NCBI RefSeq assembly: GCF_018687715.1
Contig: NC_056757.1
Location: forward strand, 28,873,501 to 28,937,500
DNA from: Carya illinoinensis
Lineage: Eukaryota > Streptophyta > Magnoliopsida > Fagales > Juglandaceae
Length of the DNA stretch: 64,000 bases
Direction of reading: 5' to 3'
The notes below the pieces were generated by a model that did not search any database, was not told where the DNA came from, and saw only the letters and a list, made by a program, of their open reading frames with translations. Below, piece after piece: positions 35,891-47,779 of the stretch. The position numbers were made by a program, and so were the translations under genes. Every line of letters starts with the position of its first letter. Positions within the stretch are counted from its first letter, which is position 1.

Positions 35891-36028
35891 ATAAGAAATA
35901 TTTATAAAAATAAATTTACAGTTCATATAATTTAAATGAGGTATATTATATTATAAAATTATTTTTATTAAAAAATAAATATAATATATTATATTAAATT
36001 ATATTTTATTTTTATATAATTTCTTTAG
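35891..36028. repeat. short palindromic repeat, family P1, copy 1
   Basis: An AT-rich inverted repeat with arms around 'AAAAATAAATTTACA' and 'TTTATTTTTATA'. Related copies are at 36421-36540, 36949-37082 and 50861-50980. MITE-like; no target-site duplication defined. Confidence 0.55.
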
Positions 36029-36420
36029 GACTTTAGCGTTATTTCTAGAATAAAGAATATTGGAATATATAATATGACGTTACAACGACAATATGGACCA
36101 ATTCAAAAAAGGAAAAGAAAAGTATATTTTAATTTTATTTCCGAATCGACACGTGATGTATACAGGATTTGGAGCAGTTGATGCCATCACTGTCTGAGTG
36201 GGAACACATGAATCCTCTTCTCCGTAATATTCCTTAAAAGCTATAGTTTTATAAGGAAAACCTTCCCTCATGTTTGGACTATAGATTTTAACCAAAAATC
36301 TTCTAAAGTTAAGTGGGTTTATAATATTCATAAGTTTCTGCCTACCTACCTTCCATTTGTGATTCTTTAATTTAATTTAGGTAAGAATTTGAGAAAATCT
36401 TAATCTTATTTGAAACGTTA

Positions 36421-36540
36421 TTTTATAAAAATAAATTTACAAACTGACATGATTTCATATGATTTCTTATATATACTTTATAATAAAAATAACTTTATAA
36501 TCTGATGTACCATATCAAATCATATCAATTTGTGAAATAT
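36421..36540. repeat. short palindromic repeat, family P1, copy 2
   Basis: Best preserved copy. The left arm contains 'AATTTACAAACTGACATGAT', and the right arm reads in inverse as 'ATTTCACAAATTGATATGAT'. Confidence 0.65.
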
Positions 36541-36948
36541 TTTGATCATTTACTCCGAAGTTTCCGAGTCACTTGTTTTGAAAATCTTGAAACTTTTTTT
36601 TCTGGTTTGTGTACACGGATTCTTAATCGGTTCACCATTTTGTGCATGATTGGTTTCTTCTTATACTATTAAAAAAATATACAGTAAAATAAAATTATAA
36701 ACGAATGATGTCATGGTCATGTCGTGATGGATTACCTGTAATCAAACCCAAAAATTCCAAAACTTTGGGTTTTTCCTATTGACTTTTGTCTATCTAGTGG
36801 TCAATTGGTCTCAGTTTCACATTATAATTATACGGAAAACTCCCTTAGATTCAGTAGAATTTGAATTGGTAATTACAATGACAAGTACTTGCCCAGGAAG
36901 TCATAATACAATTTATTGCAATTTTTTTAATTCTATAGTTTGTTTATT

Positions 36949-37082
36949 CTATAAAATTAAATTTATAAATTAATATAATTTTATATGATACGTTAGATCT
37001 ACTTTACAATATAAATAACTTTACAATTTAACGTACTCCATCAACTCATGTGAATTTATCAGTTTTCTTTTATAAGATTTCT
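36949..37082. repeat. short palindromic repeat, family P1, copy 3
   Basis: 'AAATTTATAAATTAATATAA' on the left, with an inverted partner ending near 'TGTGAATTTATCAG'. Central 'GTTAGATCTACTTTACAAT' is a shared landmark. Confidence 0.55.
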
Positions 37083-37984
37083 TTATAACTAAAATATTTC
37101 ATTTTTACAAACATTTCCCTTTGATCTCATTATTCTTGTTTTTCTGTTATGTTAATTCCTTGTTTGAGTTGTTTATGAAGAGGCCGGAAATTGAGTGCAG
37201 CTTTCCTCCATAGTTTTTGATCAAAACAGAGAGCAAAAATCTTCCTGCAAAAGCCAAGGTTAATTTCGCAGGATTAAATGGGCATAAAAGAAATGAATTT
37301 CCATGCACGTAGATCGATTGCTTTTCGATCAAGAGTAAACATTATTGAAAAGGGAAATATATAGATGCTGACTTTTGTGGCGAGGTGATTGCTGGTCAGA
37401 TTTAGGACTGCAGCTACCCCCACCAACTCCAACATCTAGATACATAGAGAAATAATAATCAAAGAAAGGAATCTATCACATCCCAATAATATTTTCTTTT
37501 TATTCACAAATATGCATGCAATATCTCTTTTATAACTCGATTAAAAATCTCCTACCCCGTAATTTGTCAATACTCTCGTTAAATGAGACGGGAAGAAATA
37601 TTTTTAGATAAAAATTAAAAATTAAATAAAATATTATTAAAATATTATTTTTTAATATTTTTATTATTTTAAAATTTAAAAAAATTAAATTATTTATTAT
37701 ATTTTTTATAAAAATTTAAAAAAATTATAATGGTGAAATAAAATAAAATAAAATTATTTTTGTATCCAACTTTAAATCGTCAACTTCAATTCACTAATGA
37801 GACATTGCTTTCAAAGATTAATTATATACTCAACAATTTATAATTAAGTCCTAAATAGACAAATCTCAAGCAAAGTTGCCTTTGTAAAAAAGTTGAACAC
37901 ACATTAAAAAAGTGTAAAAAAAAATTATTATTTATTAGTATGACCCCTTTTTTTAACAAATGAAAAATCTTGTGATAAGCGATT

Positions 37985-38125
37985 CTGAACACTAATATGC
38001 GCACTCATCTAACGTTAGAAAATTAGATTTTAATGAAAATGTTACTAATTTAAATTTTGAATATGAACGTAACAATATTAGTATGCAAATCAATACGCGA
38101 ATTCGTTTATATGTAACAAAACTCT
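37985..38125. repeat. short inverted repeat, family P2, copy 1
   Basis: Contains 'TTACTAATTTAAATTTTGA' between two 'ACTAATATGCG' / 'TTAGTATGCAAATCAATACG'-type blocks. A related copy in inverted orientation is at 51075-51235. MITE-like. Confidence 0.5.
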
Positions 38126-38657
38126 TTTACAAAATGCTTGCATGAAATTTATCTATCTAAAACTTGTAAGTGTCATTACTCATTAACTATAAACCCTTGA
38201 CAAGAGCAAGCTACCGAGATTATTGAGAGGTTTGGTAGAGTAAAACCGGGTGTTGATACCCTCATTTGGCTTCCAAACAGTAATGGTAAATTTTTAACTA
38301 ATAGTGCACTGGAGTATATTCATACTTGGGTTTCCAGTGTTTGCATGGGCCAAGTGGATTTGGCATCTGCCATTACCAAAGAAAATTTTAGTTACAATGT
38401 GGAGAGCTTGACACAACTGCTTACCAGTTGATGAGGAGGCTCGCATGTTGAATATTCCCATGGTATCAAAATGTACATTACTACTTAAGTGGTCAGGAAG
38501 AAAATCTTGATCATATATTAGCCAAAGGAGAGCTGGCTGAATAGGTTTGGACAAGATTTGTATCAGTTGTAGGACTTCCTTCGTTGCAGGGAAGGTCATG
38601 AGGGAGAGAGTTGAGTCCTTTCATAGAAGGGCTAAGCTGTCTGTTACCCGCCGCCGC

Positions 38658-38681
38658 GGGGGGGGGGGGGGGGGGGGGGGG
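38658..38681 (+). repeat. 24-base G homopolymer
   Basis: Uninterrupted G run preceded by CCGCCGC, inside LINE-D. Confidence 0.9.
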
Positions 38682-38919
38682 AACTGGTTGGTATTTTACC
38701 TACCATAATTTCTTAGATATTGTGGTGGAGAAGATGTCAAGAGAAAATGGATGCTAGAAGAATTCCTCTTGATTCGGTATGTGCGTCGATTAAATTTTGG
38801 TTGGCTTGGGTGGCTTTAAAAATTAAGGAGTCCAAGATAATAAGTACTGGGGATGAAACTTCGTTGAGGAATTTGCAAATTCCATTTAAATATCCTCCTT
38901 AGAACAAAGTACAATTTAT

Positions 38920-39430
38920 TAAATGGAGGAGACCAGCGGCCGATTTTGTTAAATTAAATATAGATGGAAATTCTATGGGGAATCTGGGTGGTGTTGGTGC
39001 AGGTGAGGTGATTCGGAGTTCTAATGGTCAATTAATTTGTTGTTTTGCTAATTTTCTGGGTGAACCAACTAATAATGCTGTTGAAGTGCTAAGTATTTTG
39101 CATGGCCTTCGTACCATGGATTTGATGGGGTTTGGAAAACTAGAAATAGAAATGGACTCAAAACCGGTGGTGGAATGGCTGAAAAGGAAATGTTGTGGTT
39201 TATTATATTTGGAGGATTTTTGGGAAGAGATTATGCAGAGATTGGAGGGGATTCAGTTCTCTATTAATCATATTTTTAGAAAATCTAATGATATTGTGGA
39301 TGATTTGGCAAAAATTGGTGCTAAAGGTTTGAACAAGTTATGGGTCGGCAATGATAGAATTCCGACTTCAATCGAAGGATTAATTAGACTTGACATAGGA
39401 AGTGTTTCTTATATTCCTTTTTGTTCATAA
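38920..39430 (+). pseudogene. LINE-D RNase H domain
   Basis: Open from about 38920 to the stop at 39430. It shows the RNase H (RVT_3) pattern: 'FVKLNIDGNSMGNLGGVGAG' with the first Asp, 'NNAVEVLSILHGL' with the Glu, 'KLEIEMDSKPVVEWL' with the second Asp, and 'HIFRKSNDIVDDLAKIGAKG' with the last Asp. All four catalytic acids are present, but the reverse transcriptase and endonuclease are gone. It is therefore a remnant and not an independent gene, although this block itself is uninterrupted. Alternative reading: a retained RNase H-like gene piece, but no promoter or exon structure supports that. Confidence 0.75.
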
Positions 39431-39633
39431 TGATTCTTGTAATTTTTTTATTGGTTGCCTTTGCTTATTTTATGAGAAATAAGTGTACCGCTGGGAAGAA
39501 TTTATTGTTTATTTGTAAGTCCCTAGCGTTGATGAATTGTGTATAAGATATTCCTTAGTTATAATTAAGGATTCATTAATAAATTTGGACGGAGATGGGA
39601 CATGTGATCACTCTCTTTTTTTAAAAAAAAAAA

Positions 39634-41682
39634 CTATTAAGAAAGTATATTCCCAAGACCACAACGCAAATAGTTAACAAAATTAAAAGGATTTTTTGTG
39701 TGTTGAAAACTACCTAAATGTGAAACCAAGAAGTCCAAAGGCACCATTCTATATTGTTGCAGATTGAACATAGCTATTGCAACTCACCATTTGTCATTAA
39801 TATTGGTTGATATTTAGTAAAACTTTTTTTATAAAATGAAAGCTCTGATCTGTAAACTCTGTGTGTAAAAAGAAAAGAGAGAAGAGAATTTATATTAAAT
39901 TTTTGTAAACTTGTACGAATATAATGAATTTTATTTCAATATATATAGGTAAATTATCTAACCATATAAATGTTATTCCTATCTTTTCAATGTGTGTTCT
40001 GGACTTCAACAATTTGTTCTATTTATTTCCAATCTAATAGGCTAAAATTAATAATATTGGTGGATGCGTGGAGGAGCAGTGACTAGTGAGCCCACATGAT
40101 GGTTAGATAGGGAAGCAAATATATAAAAATATATAGTTGGTGTCTGGGTCAAATATTTTGGTGCGCGCACACACGCATGTCTTACGGTCGCATGCCGGCC
40201 GAATGTTGCTCTAGCGTGGCCCCCCCATCTGCTGCCTATTTCTGCACTACAAGACCTCTCTTTCTACGCATTTAATTGAACTGCAACTCCATGGTCCCTA
40301 GTACTACTGCATGCAGTACTCTCTACTGCAAGTTGCAGCATGTATTTGCATTAAAAAATTAAAAAAATTAATAAAATAAAAAGAAATTAAAAAAAAAAAT
40401 CAGCATTAGTTCTATATTAGTAGTCAGCACGGCCTCTTCCATGCAGTACTGCCCTAGAATATTAATGCACTTGTACCCTTTGCTTGCCGGGTCATCCAAG
40501 AAACTGCATGTAACACAAGTAGTATTTTTTCTCCAATATATATATTAATATATATATCGTCTTTTTTTTTTTTCATGGTTTTATATATATTGCATTGTTG
40601 CTTAATTAGAAAGTACAAGTTTCTCGAAGAAAATGCCAATATCTGCTTTCCAAATCACCGCAAGTTGTTGGGGGAGTGTAGGGACGAAATGGGGCTAACT
40701 GAAAGCTGATGTTTTTCCATTACAGAGAGAATGTGGCTGATGATCTAGGTCGTTCATGTAGTGATCAATCTGATTAAAAAAAAAATTCTGTGCTAGCTAG
40801 CTTCCAAATTTTCCACTACTGACAACAGAAATGGGTGTGAAGTTGATGTTTTCCACAAGAGGAGTGGTCATTAAAAGTGGCTAAATTTGAGTGTAAACAT
40901 GCAATTGTGGACTGAGTGTGCAGCATTAGTGGTGGTGGTGGCGGTGGTGCTACATCTATGCGACGGCCACTTGAACTTTTTGATCCCGCCATGAGGTCCT
41001 AGAGGGGAGCTAGCTAGTACTGTTTGTTGACATGCCATATTACAATATATATATATATATATATACACCGAGTATTAATATTTCCCATATTCATGGAATT
41101 GAGCCATCCAACTGCCGTAAATGTCCTAATTATGTATGCAGACGCCATGCGTGCATTTCTAGGCGACAGATCAAGGCCGGCCACCCACCAATCTAGGAAA
41201 CAACTTGCGGTTATAATAATCCAAAGTGTCCGAAAAGTAGTACCACTTCAGTAGTCCCGTTGAAACTTGCTAGCTAGCTATATCTAGGATCTTAATCATC
41301 TCCGCCATTTTGCAACGACCAGCTTATGATCCATCTTCTACTAGTAATTGGTAGTGCAAGTGTATGAATGCTGCTTGCACATTTTTCTGCACCAAGTTGG
41401 TACTTTTGGCACCGATCGGTCAAACCGTGCCTTTTTAGTTTTCGTCTCTCTTTGGTCGCAACTCTATATATATCTTCAACAAATGAGGCCGATCGTAGGG
41501 TACTACTTGCTTGGGTAGTGCTTTCCTTTATCGTCAGTGCTCCTAGCCTCCTTTATCAGTTGAAAAACGGCATGATCATTATTAGCTTACCGATGAATGG
41601 TTCAGGTTCAGGACCATCAATTAGTTGGCGGCCGTACCGTACCGTACCGTACGGTAGAAGAATCAACCACATTAACGTACGG
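39634..41682. other. intergenic, with microsatellites
   Basis: No coding similarity. Contains a (TA)n tract at about 41045-41065 and a CCGTA-type repeat ('GTACCGTACCGTACCGTACG', about 41633-41655) that can fold on itself. Several CATGCATG-rich stretches lie around 40300 and 41685. Confidence 0.5.
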
Positions 41683-41962
41683 TGGTGCATGCATGCATTG
41701 GCGATACCTCTGCGGGAGCGAAGGCAATCAAATCACATCCAACGACCAAAGCACACCCAAAGGCTACCTAGGTCTCTATGGCAACTACACACCGAACAAC
41801 GGCTCCTTTCCATTTTTACTTGTATTGAATCCCAAATCACATCCCATTTATTTCTCACCTTTGTAACGGTATACAACGCTGTAAATATAATTATACTGTA
41901 AACCATAATTACATATAAGTATATTAGACTCTCGGCAAGCTCTCAGGGTGAGTGAGGCTTTT
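41683..41962 (+). repeat. copia 5' LTR, left part
   Basis: Matches the 3' LTR from 'GGCGATACCTC' (3' copy 'GACGATACCTC') to 'TAAGTATATTAGACTC'. It ends with the 17-bp site duplicated by LINE-C; the LTR resumes at 47655. The outer boundary is uncertain by some 15 bases. Confidence 0.7.
41946..41962. repeat. LINE-C target-site duplication, left copy (17 bp)
   Basis: GGGTGAGTGAGGCTTTT, exactly repeated at 47638-47654. Confidence 0.97.
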
Positions 41963-42111
41963 GAAAGTCTTTATTGAAAATATGTTAGAGTAGAAATCCT
42001 ATGAAAACACGGTCCTTCCTTCTCGAGAGGAGGTGAGGGTTTTTCTCTCTAAGTTTCTTCGTAAACTTAGAGTTTTCATCCCTCTTGGACTCGGTCTGTG
42101 GAGGTTTGGGT

Positions 42112-43500
42112 ATGGAGTGTGAGTTGTCATCCTTGTGTGAGGGTCTGAAGTTGACAGAAGACGAGCAACAGGAGGTGGTGATCAGCAATGATGAGGTTTT
42201 GTCTTCTGTCAATAAGAGTAAGCATTGTATCATGTTCTGTGTGATGTCGGACAGAGAGGTTAACAGAGGTGCAATCAAGAGTACACTGTTACGAGTGTGG
42301 CAAGTGGAAGGTAAGGCAATTATCAAGGATGTGGGGCGGAACAAGTTCTTACTTGAGTGCAAGAATGTGTCAGATAAGAGGAGGATTATGAAGGGGCGTC
42401 CGTGGTCCTTTGATAAGAATCTTGTTTGCATGCAAGACTGCGAAGGTTTCAACTTCATAAAGGAGATATTGTTTATTAAGGAACCTTTTTGGATTCAGTG
42501 TTATGACTTGCCTTTTGCAGGCATGAATCAAATCACTGGTTCAAACATAGGATCATCAGTGGGGGATGTCCTTCAAGTGGATACAGACAGTAGTGGGATC
42601 TGCTGGGGTCAGTTTTTAAGGATTAAAGTAATGGTAGATGTAACTAAACCTCTTGCGAGAGGACGATTCCTTACGATAGGTGATAAAAAGCATTGGATTT
42701 CTTTCAAATATGAAAGGCTTCCAAATTTTTGCTATTCTTGTGGTAGGTTTAATCATTCAGAAGGGCGTTGTGATAATTTGGATCATGGGAAAGTCTCTAG
42801 TGCAGGCTTTGATCAGCAGTATGGTGCTTGGCTGAGGGCAAGCACAAGGAACTCAGTAACACTTCCAGTCAATGTTAGTGGTCCGTCATCTCCCAGTGGT
42901 TCATCGGAGAAGATCCGACGTGCAGATTCCGGTGGGTCTCACTGTCAGTCAGCTAATAATGGCAAGGCTTCCACCGAGGCAGAAATCAAGGCAAGAGATA
43001 AGGATCTGCATATACATAAGGATGGTGAGAAAATTTCGGATGATGTAGTTGGAAAGGATGATGGGGTATCTAGTTTATGGAAAGTGAACTCACGTAGATT
43101 TGAAACATTAGGAGCAATCTACGCAGAAGAGGAAAATGGGGGGGCTGCCTCGTCCCCGAAGGAAATACTTTCCAAGTTAAAAGCTGTTGAAACTGGCCCT
43201 ACAGCTTTTACTCCCAAAGATACATTCTAGGATCCACGTGGAGAAATCAGCAGCAACAAGTCAGGAAAGTTGGGAGGTAAAGGTGGGAGACAATTGAAAA
43301 CTTGGAAAAAAAGAGCCCGTATAGGCCCATCTTGCTCTGGGCCTCAACTGGTCGAGGAAGAGTCTTGCATGCAGGTTACTAATGCCCACAAAAGGAAATT
43401 AGTTTCAGGCGATGAAGCTGCAGTTGTCAAGAAAGCTAAGCAGTCAGGAGTGCTGCAGTTGGAGGATGATAATGACATGGCAGAGGCTGAACAGCCATGA
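42112..43500 (+). pseudogene. LINE-C ORF1 (DUF4283 and CCHC knuckle), one in-frame TAG
   Basis: The first good ATG is at 42112 (MECELSSLCEGLKLTEDEQQ). The DUF4283 domain covers about residues 35-150 ('NKFLLECKNVSDKRRIMKGR', 'PWSFDKNLVCMQDCEGFNF'). A CCHC zinc knuckle is near residues 210-225 ('CYSCGRFNHSEGRC'), followed by a Ser/Gly- and Lys-rich tail. The expected role is binding of element RNA. A single TAG at 43228-43230 cuts the frame; reading continues in the same frame to TGA at 43498-43500, 463 codons in all. The stop codon overlaps the ORF2 ATG (ATGA). Confidence 0.92.
43497..43500 (+). promoter_or_regulatory. ATGA start-stop overlap between LINE-C ORF1 and ORF2
   Basis: The ORF1 TGA and the ORF2 ATG share bases (CCATGAAACTC). 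Such an overlap suits translation of ORF2 by termination-reinitiation on a bicistronic element RNA; this mechanism is inferred. Confidence 0.75.
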
Positions 43501-46500
43501 AACTCTTAGCTTGGAACTATAGAGGGCTTGGGAACCCTCGTACAGTTCGAGAGCTTCACCTTTTGGTGAAAGAAAAGGTCCCACAGGTTGTATTCATTTC
43601 TGAAACTAAATGTAACCGAGAGAGAGTAGAGAAGATCAGGAACATATTGGGGTTAACTCACAGTTTTGTAGTTGATAGTAGGGGGAAGAGTGGGGGCCTG
43701 GCTATGTTATGGAGTGAGAATACTAATGCCTCTTTGTTCTCATATTCAAGGCACCATATTTCCTTAGAGCTTTTATCTGAGGAGGGAGCCAGTAAATGTC
43801 ATGTAACAGGTTTCTATGGGGATTCTGTAGTGGAGAAAAGGAGAGCCTGTTGGGATTTATTGAGAGTATTGAGACCAGAAAGTAATTGTCCTTGGCTGTG
43901 CATGGGTGACTTTAATGAGCTGCTGTCAAATGAGGAAAAGTATGGGGCAGCTGATAGACCTTTTCTCCAAATGGAAAGGTTCCGAGAGGCATTGGATGAA
44001 TGTGAGCTCAGTGATTTGGGTTTTATTGGCTCAAGGTTCACATGGAGTAATAAAATGGAGGGGAGGGCTTTTATCAAGGAAAGACTAGATAGGGCTTTTG
44101 GGAATTCAAGTTGGTGTAATATGTTTGATACCTCCTCTGTCTATGTGTTACCTGTCATAGCCTCTGATCATGCACCACTTTTAGTTCATTGTTTTAATTC
44201 TCAGGAGGAACAGCAAGTACACAAAAGAGTCAGCAGATATGAAGCTCTCTGGTCAAAGAAACAGGATTGCAAGGATATTATTAAAAGGACCTGGGTCTCA
44301 TTAAGGGGTAGATACAGTAGTTTGAAGATTGTACAATCTGCACTTGCAAGTTCTATGGTTTAGTTGCAAACATGGGCAAAAAGAAGTAGAGGTAATCAAA
44401 GGATTAGAGTTAAAGAGAGGACAGATTTAATACAACAACTGCAACAACAGAATACAGGTGAGCTCAATGGCCAGATTAAAGTCCTTCAAGAGGAAGTGGA
44501 AGCCATAATGGAAGATGAGGAGTTGAAATGGAGACAGAGAGCTAAACAACAGTGGTACAAGGGGGGAGACAGAAATTCCAAATTTTTTCATAAATGTGCA
44601 TCTCAACGCAGGAAAGTTAATTTGATTAAAAGAGTCTCCGATGACAGGGGGAATTTGGCTACTACTCAAGTTGAAGTTGGTAAAACTTTCCAGTCATATT
44701 ATGAAAATTTGTTTTCCTCTTCTAATCCTACTGGATGTGAGGAAGCCTTGCAGGTAGTGAATAAATTGATAACTAATGATATGAATCAGCAGTTGATGAA
44801 GAGATGCTCTATAGAGGAAGTGAGGGCTGCAGTGTTTGACATGAATCCACTTGGATCTCCTGGCCCGGATGGCTTTTCTGCAGGTTTCTATCAGGACAAC
44901 TGGCAGATTGTTGGTGGGGAAGTGTCAGCTGCAGTGCAGGAAATTCTGGAAAACAGGAGAGGAATAGCTGAGCTTAATGAGACTTATATTGCTTTGATTC
45001 CTAAGAAGAAACATCCAACTCTAGTCTCGGAATACAGACCTATAAGTTTATGTAATGTCATATACAAGGTGGTTTCAAAGGTTCTTGCCAATAGATTGAA
45101 GCTTTTTCTTCCATCCATTATTTCCCCTTCTCAAAGTGCTTTTGTTCCTGGGAGATTAATTTCTGATAACATTATTGTAGCTTATGAAACAATGCATTCA
45201 ATGAAACATAGAATGAGAGGTAAGAGGGAAGGTTATATGGCTATGAAGTTGGACATGAGTAAGGCATATGACAGAATTGAATGGTCTTTCTTGGAAGCTG
45301 TCTTGATCAAGATGGGTTTCAGCAAGGAGTGGACTGATTTGGTTATGACATGCGTGAGCACAGTTAATTATTCCATTTTGATTAATGGCACTCCACAACA
45401 CAAGTTTTGTCCAATGAGAGGTTTGAGACAAGGGGACCCATTGTCCCCTTATCTCTTCATCTTATGCTCGGAGGTACTTGGTCTTTTGTTGGATCAGGCT
45501 GAACAAAAGGGCCACATATCAGGTTTCCCTTTTGCTAGAGGGAGTTTATTGGTTAACCATCTCTTTTTTGCAGATGATAGTCTGCTTTTCTGCAAGGCCA
45601 ATGCTTTGGAGTGGAGTAGGCTCTTTGGCATCCTTAAAGTGTATGAAAATGCTTCTGGTCAGAGGCTTAATATGGAAAAAACAGCAGTTTATTTTAGCTG
45701 TAATACAAGAGTTGAGGCTAAGGAGGTTATTCTAGCAGCAGCAGGCCTGGAAGAAGCCAAATCATATGAGAAGTACTTGGGGTTGCCAGCTTATGTGGGG
45801 AAACAGAAGTTAAATGCCTTCAAACCTGTCTTGGACAGCATAAGGGCTCGGATGCAAAGTTGGTCTGTTAAGTTCTTATCTTAGGCAGGAAAGGAGGTGC
45901 TACTTAAGTCTGTTATACAGGCTATTCCTATTTATTGCATGAGTATTTTCAAGCTTCCAAAAGCCATATTGAATGCCATTAACTCTTTAATGCAGAATTT
46001 TTGGTGAGGTTTGAAAGGAGACAGATCAAAGATTAGATGGCTTTCATGGAAGACTCTCGGATCATCTAAGGAAGAGGGAGGTCTTGGTTATAGAGATTTT
46101 GAGAACTTTAATGTTGCTCTCTTAGCTAAGCAAGGTTGGAGACTTCTCAAGCAGCCTAAGTCATTAGCAGCAAAAATTCTCCAAGCAAAGTACTTCTATA
46201 AATCAGATTTCATGCAGGCTAAACTGGGAAGTAATCCTTCTTTTCTATGGAGGAGTTTTACTGCAGGAAGGGAGGTCTTAAGGGAAGGGATGTTTTGGTG
46301 TATTGGAAATGGTCATTCAGTTAGAATATGGAAGGACAAATGGATTCCCAAGCCAACCTCTTTTAGAGTTCAATCTCCTGCAAGGGTGTTGGATGAGAAT
46401 TCAAAGGTGTGTAGCCTGATAGACCAACAGAGTGGGGAGTGGAAAGAAGGATTGATTCGTGAAATTTTCAGTCTTGAGGAATCTGAGTTGATCTGCAGAA

Positions 46501-47606
46501 CCCCAATCAGTATTACAAAAGCTGATGATAAATTGACATGGAGGTGTACTAAGGACGGTTATTTCTCAGTAAAGAGTGCCTATCACTTGTTGGGTGCAAT
46601 GGTGACTTACAATCAAGGGCAGTCTTCTTCTGCAGTTCCTCAAAAAAAGAGCTGGTCTTTGATATGGAGGTTGGGCGTACCTAATGCAATCAAGATGTTG
46701 ATCTGGAGGGCCTGTCATGATTCATTGCCTACAAAGCTCAATTTATATAAGAAAAGGATAGTGGATTCGCCTTTATGCCCAATATGTCAATTGGAAAAGG
46801 AATCAGTCATGCATGCACTTTGGTCATGTGTTTCTGCCCAAGATGTCTGGAGCATGTGCTCCAGGAAGTTACAAAAAGGTGTGGTGAGTGATATTGTTTT
46901 TAAGGAGCATTGGAGCCAAATGGTCTATGTTCTGGATAGAAAGGAGCAAGATGAATTTGCAGCCACAGTACACCAAATATGGAAGAGAAGGAACAGCTCT
47001 ATTTTTGAAAACATCTTCTGGGAGCCAGGGAAGGTAGTAGAGGCTACAACTCGGGTTGTCTCTGAGTACAGTGAGGCTTGTAAAAAAGCTGTTCCACCTC
47101 AGGATCAAACAACTCTCAGTGCTCCTAGCTGGAATGTACCTCCAGTGAATGTTTTTAAAGCCAACTGGGATGCTGCTGTTGACACAGTTCAGAGCAAAAT
47201 TGGCATTGGTGTTGTGATAAGAAGTTGGGAGGGCAGAGTGGTGGCATCATTAAGATCACCAAAAGCTTTTTTCCCTGATCCCTACTTAGCAGAATCTTAT
47301 GGTGCTCTGAAAGCTATTCTATTTTGTAAACAGTTGGAACTACATCAAGTGATCTTTGAGGGAGATTCTAAGCAAGTTGTCTCAACACTCAATAACCTAA
47401 ACCAGAGTGAGTCTTCAGCTGGGATGATTTTTTCTGATGCTAAGGTTCTCCTAGGTTCCTTTGAAAAGTGGTCTGTAGTTCATGTCCCTCGAGTCTGTAA
47501 CACTATGGCTCATGATTTAGCCAAGGGTGCTATAAAACTCTCAGTGGAGAGCATAACATTGGGGGAAATTCCCTCGTGTATTCATCCAATTGGTTCATCA
47601 AGTTGA
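43497..47606 (+). pseudogene. LINE-C ORF2 (endonuclease, reverse transcriptase, zf-RVT, RNase H), three in-frame stops
   Basis: One frame of 1370 codons with stops at 44361 (TAG), 45882 (TAG) and 46005 (TGA), and no frameshift. Endonuclease residues 1-230: 'LAWNYRGLGNP', 'ISETKCNRERV', 'CMGDFNELLSNEEKYG', 'ASDHAPLLVHC', with the catalytic N, E, D/N and SDH all present. Reverse transcriptase about 480-750: 'GSPGPDGF', 'YRPISLCNVIYKVVSKVLAN', 'LDMSKAYDRIEW', 'GLRQGDPLSPYLFILCSE', active site 'FFADDSLLF'. The zinc-binding zf-RVT domain lies near 1045-1130 ('CPICQLEKESVMHALWSC'). RNase H about 1215-1350 has D, E, D, D in 'NWDAAVD', 'AESYGA', 'FEGDSKQV' and 'HDLAK'. Every catalytic motif is intact, so inactivation comes only from the point stops. 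Confidence 0.95.
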
Positions 47607-47637
47607 ATAAAGTTGCATTATTCTCTTCAAAAAAAAA

Positions 47638-47654
47638 GGGTGAGTGAGGCTTTT
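47638..47654. repeat. LINE-C target-site duplication, right copy (17 bp)
   Basis: Exact repeat of 41946-41962, directly after the A tail; the copia LTR continues from here. Confidence 0.97.
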
Positions 47655-47687
47655 CACAAACACCTTGTGCGCGTTTGTCGATCAACA
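47655..47687 (+). repeat. copia 5' LTR, right part
   Basis: CACAAACACC...GTTTGTC, matching the end of the 3' LTR at 50578-50609. Confidence 0.75.
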
Positions 47688-47779
47688 ATTCAACAAAAGC
47701 AAATTTTCCAATAAGATGGTGGCGGTGAATTTGCCAACACCCAACTCAAAAATCATTTTCAATAATAAGGTATCCTCTA

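Larger units (their letters stand above)
38195..39633 (+). mobile_element. LINE-D: 5'-truncated L1-type LINE
   Basis: Starts in a decayed region upstream of RNase H ('PGVDTLIWLPNSNGKFLTNSA' region at about 38250) and runs through an RNase H domain to a run of 11 A at 39623-39633. A 24-base G run (38658-38681) sits inside. No target-site duplication was found, so the left limit is approximate. It belongs to a different LINE lineage from LINE-C, judging by the RNase H sequence. Confidence 0.75.
41963..47637 (+). mobile_element. LINE-C: full-length L1-type LINE, 5675 bp
   Basis: Flanked by a perfect 17-bp target-site duplication. It has a 149-bp leader, ORF1 (42112-43500), ORF2 (43497-47606), an AATAAA signal shortly after the ORF2 stop (about 47605-47610) and a short A tail (47629-47637). 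The ORFs are intact except for one stop in ORF1 and three in ORF2. With no frameshifts in about 5.5 kb and a perfect duplication, it is the youngest large insertion in the window. It interrupts the copia 5' LTR. Confidence 0.97.
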
